Below are positions 7,784 through 16,700 of a stretch of DNA of 33,128 nt, piece by piece. Below the pieces are notes generated by a model that was given only the letters and a program-made list of their open reading frames with translations, was not told the DNA's origin and made no database searches. The stretch covers positions 58,202 to 91,329 of the forward strand of contig NZ_LMKH01000038.1 of the NCBI RefSeq assembly GCF_001421415.1, given 5' to 3'. The translations under genes were made by a program, and so were the position numbers. The DNA comes from Sphingomonas sp. Leaf208 (GTDB lineage: Bacteria; Pseudomonadota; Alphaproteobacteria; Sphingomonadales; Sphingomonadaceae). Within the stretch, counting starts at the first letter, position 1. Each line of letters starts with the position of its first letter.

Positions 7784-7857
7784 GTTTCTCTAATAAAGGC
7801 AGAGCGATCCCGCGCATTGTATCCTGATTGGGAGGGTCTAGAACTGCGAGCAAAGTT

Positions 7858-8325
7858 TTACTTCTGTCCGGAGAATGCCTTCGTTTCCGCAGGGGTTGCA
7901 AGGCGCGGGTGATTTTCCAACTCGGGCAGGGTCAACTTAACTTTTCCGGCTGGCGATCGGCGTGGTTCGCTCCCCGGTCTTGGCGTACCACTAACGGCCT
8001 GATCAGCCTTCGCAACCGGCACAGCCTGAGACGCCACCGCCTCGGCACCGGCTGACTTCACCTCAAGTGCCGTCACCCTCTGCGTCAGGAGGTCGAGGTT
8101 GATTGTTTCAGGCGTTGCCTCCAAGGCCCCGACTTTGCGCTCGAGATCGTCGATACGCTTATTTGCTGCCGCCATCCGGATTCCCGCCTCCATGCGATCC
8201 AGGTCGACCGCCACAGGGTCTACGGCTGCAGCGTTCTTGGATGCCGACGCCTTTGGATTCCGATCGCAAGCTCCTAGCGAACCAATGATTGCGAACAAAA
8301 GAACGGCTATGGAAAGACGGCGCAT
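7858..8325 (-). CDS. predicted lipoprotein with coiled-coil segment
   Basis: The product has 155 residues. The signal MRRLSIAVLLFAIIGSLGAC ends in the lipobox SLGAC, with the acylated cysteine at residue 20. A helical region follows (about residues 38-95, DRMEAGIRMAAANKRIDDLE and LEATPETINLDLLTQRVTAL) with leucines spaced like a short coiled coil. The tail is proline/alanine-rich (GTPRPGSEPRRSPAG) and ends KAFSGQK. This layout resembles small periplasmic scaffold lipoproteins, but no family was recognised. It is convergent with the small secreted gene at 7529-7783, and its upstream side is a 0.7-kb gene-poor stretch. Confidence 0.75.
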   Translation of the reverse strand: MRRLSIAVLLFAIIGSLGACDRNPKASASKNAAAVDPVAVDLDRMEAGIRMAAANKRIDDLERKVGALEATPETINLDLLTQRVTALEVKSAGAEAVASQAVPVAKADQAVSGTPRPGSEPRRSPAGKVKLTLPELENHPRLATPAETKAFSGQK

Positions 8326-9055
8326 GCCGCTGTTTAGTGCGAGCCTAGGGCTAAGTCAGTCGGTTTCGCGACATCCGCCAAACTCGGTCTAATCGCTCTA
8401 TCCTGATGAAGGGCCAAGTTTGGCGAGTAATCACACAATCGGCAAACTTTCAGAATCAGGCCCTGATTTCCCTACCTGCTTCCGTAGCTTGCTCAGCGCC
8501 GCGTTACGGCACAGCCGCAGGGCAGTGGGAGGTTCGCCATGAAATGACACGACAAGACAGCACCCGATCGGTCAGAACGCTTTTGCTGAAATGTTGGATG
8601 TTTCCTAAGTTTATATCGTAAGTGAATCTGGATATAAAGACAAAGAAGGCTCCAATGTGATACCCCTTATATTAACTAATCTGTTTACCAGAACAGCACG
8701 ATAGCCCGAAAACGCCCTCTTCCTACGAAAGATAACCGGTATATGTAATTTAATTCAATTTTTTATATAGAAGATACTTAACTGGCGGCGGTATTTTACC
8801 CGTGCGAGTGGCGGTCTTTCGGCTATGTCGACCGCGTCGTTCTTTGACGTGAGCGACGCTCGCCGGGATTGTAATTATGCGCAGCGTTGGTCTCCGCGTC
8901 AGTAGCGTAGACCTCCGTTAATCCTTCACCATGTAACGCGGTCGGGCGGTCCTTCGGGGCCGCCCACAACGCTTCTACGACACCGTTTTCCTCCCCGACC
9001 ATCTGGACGAGGTGGATCCAACGCTTCCGGTCATAGTTCGACTAACGGTGCTGGA
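8326..9055. other. gene-poor stretch
   Basis: No convincing gene was found. The centre (about 8600-8780) is AT-rich. The right part contains a strong UUCG-capped hairpin, listed separately. Short open frames here lack ribosome-binding sites and recognisable sequence. Confidence 0.5.
8944..8965 (+). other. nine-base-pair hairpin with TTCG loop
   Basis: GGGCGGTCC and GGGCCGCCC pair over nine positions (one G-T) around a TTCG tetraloop, an exceptionally stable RNA fold. No T-run follows on either strand, so it is not a canonical terminator. It may be a structured RNA element or a relic repeat. Confidence 0.5.
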
Positions 9056-9256
9056 GTGGCTAGATCGACCCGCGTGACCCGGTCGAAAGAATTTAAAGAA
9101 CAATTGGCGTTCCTTGTGAGGGAGGGAACAAGCGGACGCCTGGATGCGGTCCGCGGCACCAAGAGAAAAGCCGATGTGTTGAGAGAAGCTGTCGAGCGTG
9201 AGCTTCAACGATTAGAACAAGCGGGCGAAGTTGCCGGGCTTGGCAAAAGCGGCTGA
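9056..9256 (+). CDS. small regulator-like protein (ribbon-helix-helix type?)
   Basis: The product has 66 residues with a GTG start; GGAG lies immediately upstream but is closely spaced. The first ~18 residues are basic (ARSTRVTRSKEFKEQ). The second half reads RLDAVRGTKRKADVLREAVE and then RELQRLEQ, a pattern seen in CopG/Arc-like ribbon-helix-helix proteins where a turn is followed by KADVLREAV. It would be a small DNA-binding protein of unknown target. No partner toxin is visible next to it. I judge it real from its family-like C-terminal helix, with moderate confidence. Confidence 0.5.
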   Translation: MARSTRVTRSKEFKEQLAFLVREGTSGRLDAVRGTKRKADVLREAVERELQRLEQAGEVAGLGKSG

Positions 9257-9567
9257 TACCGTCCGCCATCCGCTTGGATCGAAGGATAATCGTGCGGCGA
9301 GCCTTATCTCGTCGCGGACCACGCTGCCCCACTGGATGAGCCATGGCGGCAGCAATGCCGGCCAAAACCCCCGCTGAGCACCAGATCGAGACGATGGATG
9401 GCACTGGCAGTTCCGGCATGCATCAGTTTTCAGAATGGCTCGTCTTCGGTCCTTACAATCAAGCCTAAACGATGGACCTACCTCAATTGATTAACGCTCG
9501 ATGGCTATCGCATTCAGGTGATGGCGATTTTGGCTATCCTACCCCCGCTAGGGAGAGGACATCAATC

Positions 9568-9681
9568 ATGTTTAAAGCAGCTCTATATCTTATCGCGGCC
9601 ATCTGGGGCGGATCACTTATGGTCGGGCTATCCTTGTGGTTGTTCACGAAGTTTGAAAACTCGAGAAATGCTGGGACTTAA
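9568..9681 (+). CDS. 37-residue single-TM protein
   Basis: GGGAGAGG precedes ATG 9568 with suitable spacing. The peptide MFKAALYLIAAIWGGSLMVG continues as LSLWLFTKFENSRNAGT: one long hydrophobic helix and a short polar tail. An in-frame ATG at 9472 gives a longer, unlikely N-terminus. Its last 54 bases overlap the opposite-strand frame 9628-9894. No family is known to me; the start signal is the main support. Confidence 0.4.
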   Translation: MFKAALYLIAAIWGGSLMVGLSLWLFTKFENSRNAGT

Positions 9682-9894
9682 GCGATGACGATGATTCCGC
9701 CCAGACCGTCTTCCTGAAGTCGGCGGTCGGCCGATCAGCATTTCTAACAAGCGTAATATCGCTTCCTCGATTGCCCCCTTACCAAGGCGCATAGGTTCTT
9801 GGCATGCTGCGATCTCCGTCGCCGCTTTAATGAAGCCTCGCGCGACAAGTCCGACGATTGCGTTACGGAAAGCGGACTCATTTGTGACCGGCAC
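9628..9894 (-). CDS. hypothetical 88-residue protein
   Basis: A GTG start (PVTNESAFRNAIVGLVARGF) follows six bases after the stop of the gene at 9900-10103, so the two may form an operon. The central part is helical (AIEEAILRLLEMLIG) and the C-terminus is arginine-rich and low in complexity. No domain was recognised. Only a weak GAGAG precedes the start, and the tail overlaps a convergent small frame, so the gene could be spurious at its 3' end. Confidence 0.35.
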   Translation of the reverse strand: MPVTNESAFRNAIVGLVARGFIKAATEIAACQEPMRLGKGAIEEAILRLLEMLIGRPPTSGRRSGRNHRHRLSPSISRVFKLREQPQG

Positions 9895-9899
9895 GTCTC

Positions 9900-10103
9900 T
9901 CAGCTCAGGTTGATTTGCGCGCCAGTCGTAGACCTCCTCGGTATTCGATGGACGATCTCAAAGGGGTGATCATCCGTTAGATCGACTCCTTCCGCTGCCG
10001 CTTTGACGATCTGGCGTCCAACCCATGCATCTAGATCGGCAATTTTACTCTCATCGGCTACAAGTTCGCTGAGGTGGTAATTACTGCTAGCCGTGTTTGC
10101 CAT
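9900..10103 (-). CDS. hypothetical 67-residue protein
   Basis: ATG 10103 is preceded by GCGAGGCGGAC, a fair ribosome-binding site. The product starts MANTASSNYHLSELVADESK, has an acidic helical middle (IADLDAWVGRQIVKAAAEGV) and continues with LTDDHPFEIVHRIPR. It is soluble, with no signal or TM segment. No family was recognised. It lies just downstream of the HigB-HigA relic and may have been co-transcribed with it. Confidence 0.45.
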   Translation of the reverse strand: MANTASSNYHLSELVADESKIADLDAWVGRQIVKAAAEGVDLTDDHPFEIVHRIPRRSTTGAQINLS

Positions 10104-10143
10104 GTCCGCCTCGCTATACCAACAATGCCACTGGCTGTGCCGC

Positions 10144-10506
10144 CTACGGTCGAGCTTGAACCGAGACCGATACCTCGACCTCTTGATCGAGACGGCAAAG
10201 TCTCGAGATGAGACGGTCAAATGTGAACTGGCCTAGATTGACGTTGCGGATACGCAAGAAATCAGCTGCGGTGATGCCGGTAACACCGTGGGCGGCGCGG
10301 AGATCGATCTCGGCCTTAGGCGTGGCAATTCGGGTCTTCGACTTCTTATTAAAGGCGTGGACGACGTAGATCGCCCCGCCGATCTGAAGCGCATAGCAGC
10401 CACGATCCGCAGCGCACCGAATTGCAAATACCAGTGCCTTGTGCTCGCCACGCTCCGTAAGCTCAGCATCCAGCGCAACAAGGTCGAGATGATGTGATTC
10501 GATCAC
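10144..10506 (-). pseudogene. HigB-HigA (toxin-antitoxin) deletion fusion
   Basis: The 120-residue frame joins two half genes. Residues ~38-70 read YALQIGGAIYVVHAFNKKSK then TRIATPKAEIDLRAA, the C-terminal core of Gp49/HigB-type toxins. Residues ~73-118 read HGVTGITAADFLRIRNVNLG then QFTFDRLISRLCRL, the C-terminal half of the XRE-family antitoxin that normally lies in the next gene. The toxin end and the antitoxin start, including much of the helix-turn-helix, are missing, so one deletion has fused them in frame. The first ~35 residues (MIESHHLDLVALDAEL) do not resemble a HigB N-terminus. It is unlikely to be a working toxin or antitoxin, although it remains open for 120 codons. Confidence 0.7.
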
Positions 10507-10756
10507 CCTACGCTTGTAACTTTACCGAAACGGCTTCTAGTTGCTTCAAAAGGGGTCAGTGAGCCTTCTCTTTAAATTCGCCATCCGCAATCTCGGCGTG
10601 CGCAACGTTGATCATTCGTAAAGGCTATTAGCACGCGGCGTAGCTGCGATGCTTTGGTGGCGACGAAGTCCTCACGCACGATTTGGTTCGGCCGCTTCCC
10701 GACATTCTCTCAAGCATGCTGGTTTCGCCGGCTAGCCTACTCAGGCGTTTCAGCAT

Positions 10757-10782
10757 CCGGAAGCAGACAGGCCTGCCTCCGG
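10757..10782 (-). terminator. hairpin downstream of the autotransporter
   Basis: CCGGAGGCAG and CTGCTTCCGG (minus-strand reading) form a 10-bp stem with one G-T pair around a 6-base loop, 11 bases after the autotransporter stop. There is no T-run, so it may act as a processing or Rho-assisted end rather than a classic intrinsic terminator. Confidence 0.4.
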
Positions 10783-10792
10783 ATCCGCCGCG

Positions 10793-13700
10793 TCAGAACG
10801 CCAGCCGAACTCCCACACGGGCCGACGCGTTATGGTCTGCGTCTCCGCTCTCGCCGGAAAGCGCGCCGAACACCGCCAAACGCTGCGACACGGCGATGTC
10901 AGCACCGAGCGTGGCGGTCGCGAGTAAAGGCGCGCGGGGCGCACCCGTCGCCAATAACCCGAGGTCGCCGCCACCCAGCCCGGCCAGAGCATAGGGAGTG
11001 CGACCCTTCATTTGATAGCGCGCGCCGATCGTCAGATACGGCCGGGCCACCATCAAACTGCCCGACGAAACGGCGCTTGTAAACGTCAGGCTGCCGTCGA
11101 CGAACGCCGCGGTGCTGCGCTGCTTGGCTACCGTGAGCGCAAAGGCGCTGCCCCCGGTTTCCGTCACGCCGTCGCGCGTGGTACGGATCACGGTGCCGCC
11201 GATGCTCGGCCGCATCGTCCAGGCACTCGACAGTGGTAATGCTGCATCGATGCTCGCATCGGCCGTCCAGCTGTGCAGGTCGTAGCGTCCAAACGCTGTC
11301 CCACCCGGCAGCGCGCGACGCGTTTCAGCCTGCGCGCCGTCATAGGCGACCATCGCCTTTATACCGACCGCGCCACGCTGCACGCGGCCATGCACGCCCG
11401 CGACGACGCCATCGGCCTGCGTCCGCGCACCAAGGTTGGACAGGGTCTGGTGGCCGTTCAACCACCCGCCGAACGCCCCCAGCGACCAGCCCTCGCCTGC
11501 GACGCCGATGCCGGCTAGGAAGCCATAGCCGTTGACGTTCGTCCGCGCGGTGCCGCGCACGACGTTCGCGCCCAGGGTGCGCGTGCCGCTAAGCGCTGAG
11601 GCGAAGGTGTACACCCCCGGCGTGTCGCGGGTCGGCGTGAAGGCGCTGCCGCGCGCTGCGTCGGCCAGCGTCAGCCCGTTCTCCACGCCGATCTGTCGTG
11701 CAGCGGCATAGGGTTCGGGGGTGAGCCGCCCGAATAGCAAGGCATTGGTACCTCCCGATGCGTCGACCAGCAGCGGCGCGGCGGCGATCAGCGCGGTGCT
11801 TGCCTGCCCGCTGGTTAGGACGCCGTTGACGTAGTCGATGCTGTTGCGCACCTGCCCGGTATAGCCCGCGTCGTTCAGGAACTGGCCGAGCAGCCGGATG
11901 GTGTTGGCATCCTGCACCACGAAGCCGAACAGGGAGGCGGGCTTGATGACGGTAGTGAAGCTGCCGGTGATACCGCCGCTGGTTGTGATGAGATCCAGGC
12001 TCTGGCCTGGCGTCAGCGCGCCGGTAGAGGCCAGTTGCAGCGTCGCCCCGCCAGCGATCGTCAGCGCGCCGTTGACCACCAGCTTGTCGGAGATCGTCGG
12101 CGTGATCTCGAACAGCGATGTGGAGGTCGACGCCAGCGCGACATTCCCGTTGACCGTCATCGTGCCCGGCGAGGCGCCCGGGCTCAGCGTTCCCGCAACC
12201 GCGATGTTGCCGTTGACCGTCCCCGCCGAGCCGAACGTCGCGCCCTGGTTCACGGTGAACGTCGCGGCGGTCATGCTCGAGCCCGCCAGTCCGACCAGCC
12301 GCCCGCCGGTCAACGTGACATTGCCCAGCGATGTGACGCCCGCGATGGTCGCGAACCCACCGCTCATCCGATACGCCTCGATATTGGCGATGCTCGAGAA
12401 CGCGACCGGTGCCGAGGCGCTGCCGCCCGATACGTCGATGCTGTCGCTGCCCGTGCCGCCATCAACTGCACCTGCAAAGCCGCCGTCGATGGTGAAGCGG
12501 TTGTCGGCCGATTCGAACGTTACACGTGCCGCAAGGCCAGCGTCGGCGGCGATCGTCAGGTTGCCCGCCGCGGCCAGCGCGTCATAAACGAAGCCGCCAC
12601 CGCCGAGCGTCAGCGTGCCTGAGCCTTCGGTCGTCAACCGCGCGAAGTTGGTGAGTGTGCCCGCGCGCAGGCCGAAATCGCCCGCCGACAGGTCGAGCGT
12701 TGCCGCGTTGCTGCCAGCGCCCCCGGACACGGTGCCCACGAGCGTGCCGCCCGCCGCCAGCCGGAAGCCGTCATTGCCCGCGCCGAGATCGATCGTCCCC
12801 ACGAGCACGCCGCCGCGCGCCACCGTCACCGTCTTGTCGCCACCGGTGATCGCGATCGATTGCCCAGTGTTGCCCAGCGTGCCGACGATCGTCAGCGCGT
12901 TACCCGCAAGCGCCAGCGTCTCGAACCCCGTGGCGGCACCCGTCAGCGTCACGGCGCCCGTCTTGGTCAGCCGCAGCGTGTCGGTGCCGAGGCCGCCGTC
13001 GTAGCGGCCGGCCAGCGTCGCCGCGCCGATCGCGAGCGTGTCGTTGCCTGCCCCAAGTTGGACCGCACCGACATCGCCATCGAGCGTCACGTGCGTCGCA
13101 GGACCGGTCCCGGTGATCTGGCCGACCGTGTAGCCGCCCAATCCCAGCGACAGGCTGGTGCCGGTAAGCGCGATCGACTGGAAGTGCTGGTCGAGCGTCA
13201 GCGCCAGCGTGCCGCTGCCGTCCACTGCCAGCGTCTGGAAATTGGTGCGCGCGCCGATGCCGGTCCGATCGCCGCCCAGCATCACGCGGTAAAGATTGGC
13301 CCCTGCACCGCCGTCGACGCCGCCAGTGGCGATGCTGCCGACCCCCTCGACATAGATGTCGCCGCCCGCGCCGAGCAGCACCGCGCCGCCGATCGCACCG
13401 GTGTTGACGACGATATCATTGCCCTCCGCCAGCGTGATCCCGCCCACTATCGTGCCGGCATTGACGAGGGTCAGGGCTCCGCTGCCAGCCGATCCGGTGA
13501 CGGTGGTCGCACCCTGGGTCGCCAGCGTCTGCCCCGCCGCGACTGCAAGCGTCCCGCCGGAGAGACCGATCGTGTCGACGCCGAAGCTGCCCGAGAAAAC
13601 ACCGGTTCCGGTGCCGGTCTGCGTCACGCGTTCGAAATTGGCTATCTGCGATGCGGCGAGGGATACCGTGCCGCCGGTCGTCGCCAGCTCATAGCTGTCC

Positions 13701-16700
13701 GTTCCGTCGCCGCCATCGACGAGCCCGTTGGAGGTCCCTCCAACCCGCTGGACGAAGCGATCGTCGCCTGCGTAGAGATCGACGAAGCCGTTGATCGTAC
13801 CGGCGTTGTCGACCGTGTCCGAACCGGCATCGAGCAGAACGTCGCCGGTGATCGTGCCGGTGTTGCGGATCATGTTGTCGAAGGTGCCGTACGTGAAGAC
13901 GGCGGCGCTTCCCGTCGTGCCGAACGCGCTGATCGTGCCCGCGTTGATCAGGTTTAACGCGCTGTCCCCGGCGAGGATGGCATAGGCGCGGTCGCCAGTC
14001 GCGCTGATCGTGCCGCCGGCCGCGTTGGTGATCGTCCCCGACAAATTGCCGCCCTGCACGATCAGTCCGTAGGCGTAGGACGGGTAGTTTCCGCCCGTCA
14101 TCGGCGTGGCCGTCGCCGAAATGGTGCCGGTATTGGTCAGCGCATAGGCGAAGGGCTGCGACGACGAGCGGACGTCGAGGTCGAGCGCATACGCGGATCC
14201 CGGGCTTTGGGCGGCAATCGTACCGCTATTGGTGATGTTCGCCGTGCCGCCATTCTCGCGCGCGTCGATGGCAAAAGAGGCGGCGATGGCGCCGTTGCTG
14301 CTGGCGATCGTGCCGCTGTTGGCGACGCCTAACGACACAGGCGCTGCGGAATCGTCGGACCGCAGCACGGTGAACAGGCCGCCGTCGATCCGGCCGCTAT
14401 TGTCGATCGTCATGCCCTGCGTCGCGTACAGGTTGGCGGCCTGCGTATAATATGTCGCCGTGCTCGGAACGCCGATCGTGCCGCTATTGGCAAAGGCTAG
14501 CGTCGGCGCGCCGCTCAGGCTGACAGCGGGGCCGTAGAAGCTGGACGTCGTGACGGTCCCGCTATTCGTGAACGACGGCACGGTTGCATACACGCCGCCC
14601 GCCACCGCGCCGGCGTTGGTCAGCGAGGCAAGGACCTGATCCGCAGGGAATATCGGATCGGCCAGATAGGGAGAAGACAGGGAATAGGGCAGCGACGTCG
14701 TCAGCATGCCGGCGATATTTGCCTGGTTGACGATGCTGCCGGTGCCGGCGACGTAGAGATTGCCGCTGAACGTACCGCTCGCGGTCGTGGTCACGACTGT
14801 ATCGACACCAGCCGCCTGGACTAGCGAGTCCTCGAAATTGCGGACGCCGGTCGGGGCGATGTCTACCGTGCCGCTGCTGGCGAATACGCGACCATAGATG
14901 TCGGTGCCCGCGCCGCCATCGACGATGCCCGATACGCCAAGGGAATCGCCGGTCTGCAGCAGCAGGTCGCTGTCGGCGCCGAACAGCAGATCGCCAGCGA
15001 TCGTACCGCCAGCGGCGATGTAGCTGGAGGAATTGTAGCTGCGAGTGTTGGCGTCAGCATAGCCCAGGTCAACCGTCCCGTTGATCGTGCCCGCGTTGCT
15101 AAGCGTCGCGGACCGGACTTGGATTGCCCGGCCGATACCCGCGATGGTACCCCCGGCCGCGTTGATGATCTGCCCCGGACCGTAGCTATAGGCATCGGTT
15201 GTGATCGCCGCCCCGAAGGTGGAGACGAGCGTGCCGGTGTTGGTGATCGTCGGCAGGACGTACGTCGATCCCGTATAATACGAATTGCCCAGCAGCACCG
15301 CACTGCCGCCCACGCTGATCGTCCCGCTGTTGATCAGCGTGCCGAAGTTCGCCACCCCGCGCGCCGGCGCGCCGCCCGCGGTCTGGCTGATGGTTCCGGT
15401 GTTGGTGATCGTACCGGTGCCCGAAATGCCGACGGCACCGTTCAGCGTGATGGTGCCAGCGTTGGTCGCGCTCGCGCCACCATAGATCCCGGCGATTGAG
15501 GAACCCGTTCGGTCGGTAACGGCGATGCTACCTGCATTGGTGAAGCTGTCGACCGAATTCAGGACGATGGCGCCGGCGTAATAGTCGCCGTTCGTGGTGG
15601 TCCGCGTGAAGCCGAGCGCCCCGCGGCTGGTGATTGACAGCGCGCCGGTGGCCGGCGTCGTCGCGCCGGGATAGGTGATCGCATAGGTCGACTGGACCAC
15701 AGGCGCATTCGTCGTTGCAATGGCGGCGTCGAGGTCGACGCTGCCGTTGCCGGCAAGCTGTAGGGCCTGTGCGCGGGCCTGTCCCGTGGGCGCGGACAGC
15801 GTCAGTGCGGCGCCGTTTGCGAGCTGATAGCCGACTTTTTCAAACGGACCGACATTGCCGGTCGGGATCTTGGCAGTTGCGTCGGCGTTGACCGCGTAGC
15901 GTAGCGCGGAGGTGCTGCCGGCGGTCACGGTTCCGGTGATGCCCGCGAACTGGCCTGGTCCGGTGTTGACCAGATCGGTCACCAGCGTTGCGCTTTCGCC
16001 AAGCGCCAGATTGCCGTTCAGCGTCCCACCGGTGAGCGCGATATAGGTCAGGCTGTTGCTGTTGCCAAACCCGTCAAAGGCCACGTTGCCGTTGATCGTT
16101 CCCGCATTAGCCACGCCGGCGTTGAACGAACTCACCGTGACCGCGCCGCCGCTGCCGCCGCTCACGACGCCGCCGGCTGCATTGATCAGATAGCCATAGG
16201 GTTGCACGGCCACCCCGACGCCAGCCGAGCTGATCGTGCCGGTGTTGGTCAGGTAGATGCCGGTGCTCACGCCGGTCGTGGCGCCGCGGATCGTGCCGCT
16301 GTTCGACGCGGTGTAGCCGACGTTCCCGTTCAGATACGCACCGATGCCGGCCGTTGAGACGATCGTGCCGCTGTTGGTCAGCACGCCGTCGAACATGTTC
16401 ACGCCGGGGCCAGCCGCGGTTATAATGCCGCTGTTGACAACCGCATTGTACGACATCGACACCCCGCCGCTGCCGGTCACGCTCACGGTGCCGCTGTTGG
16501 CGAAGCTGTGGCTACTCAACACGATGCCGGCCGAACCATAGGTGTTGGATACTGAGGCGGTGATCGACCCCTCATTACGGAACTGCGCACTGGAGCCGAA
16601 AGCGTAATCTAGATCGCTGACCGCCCGCCCGGCGAGCGCGATCGTCGCTTGATTGACTACAGTGCCTAGCCCTGTGATGACCAGCGGGGTCGCGGTCGAG

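Noticed and set aside
12860..13957. 365-residue plus-strand open frame, and other long plus frames in 11.2-17.7 kb
   Set aside because: They are antisense to the repetitive autotransporter passenger. Their composition (R/A/D/Q-rich repeats) simply mirrors the passenger repeats.
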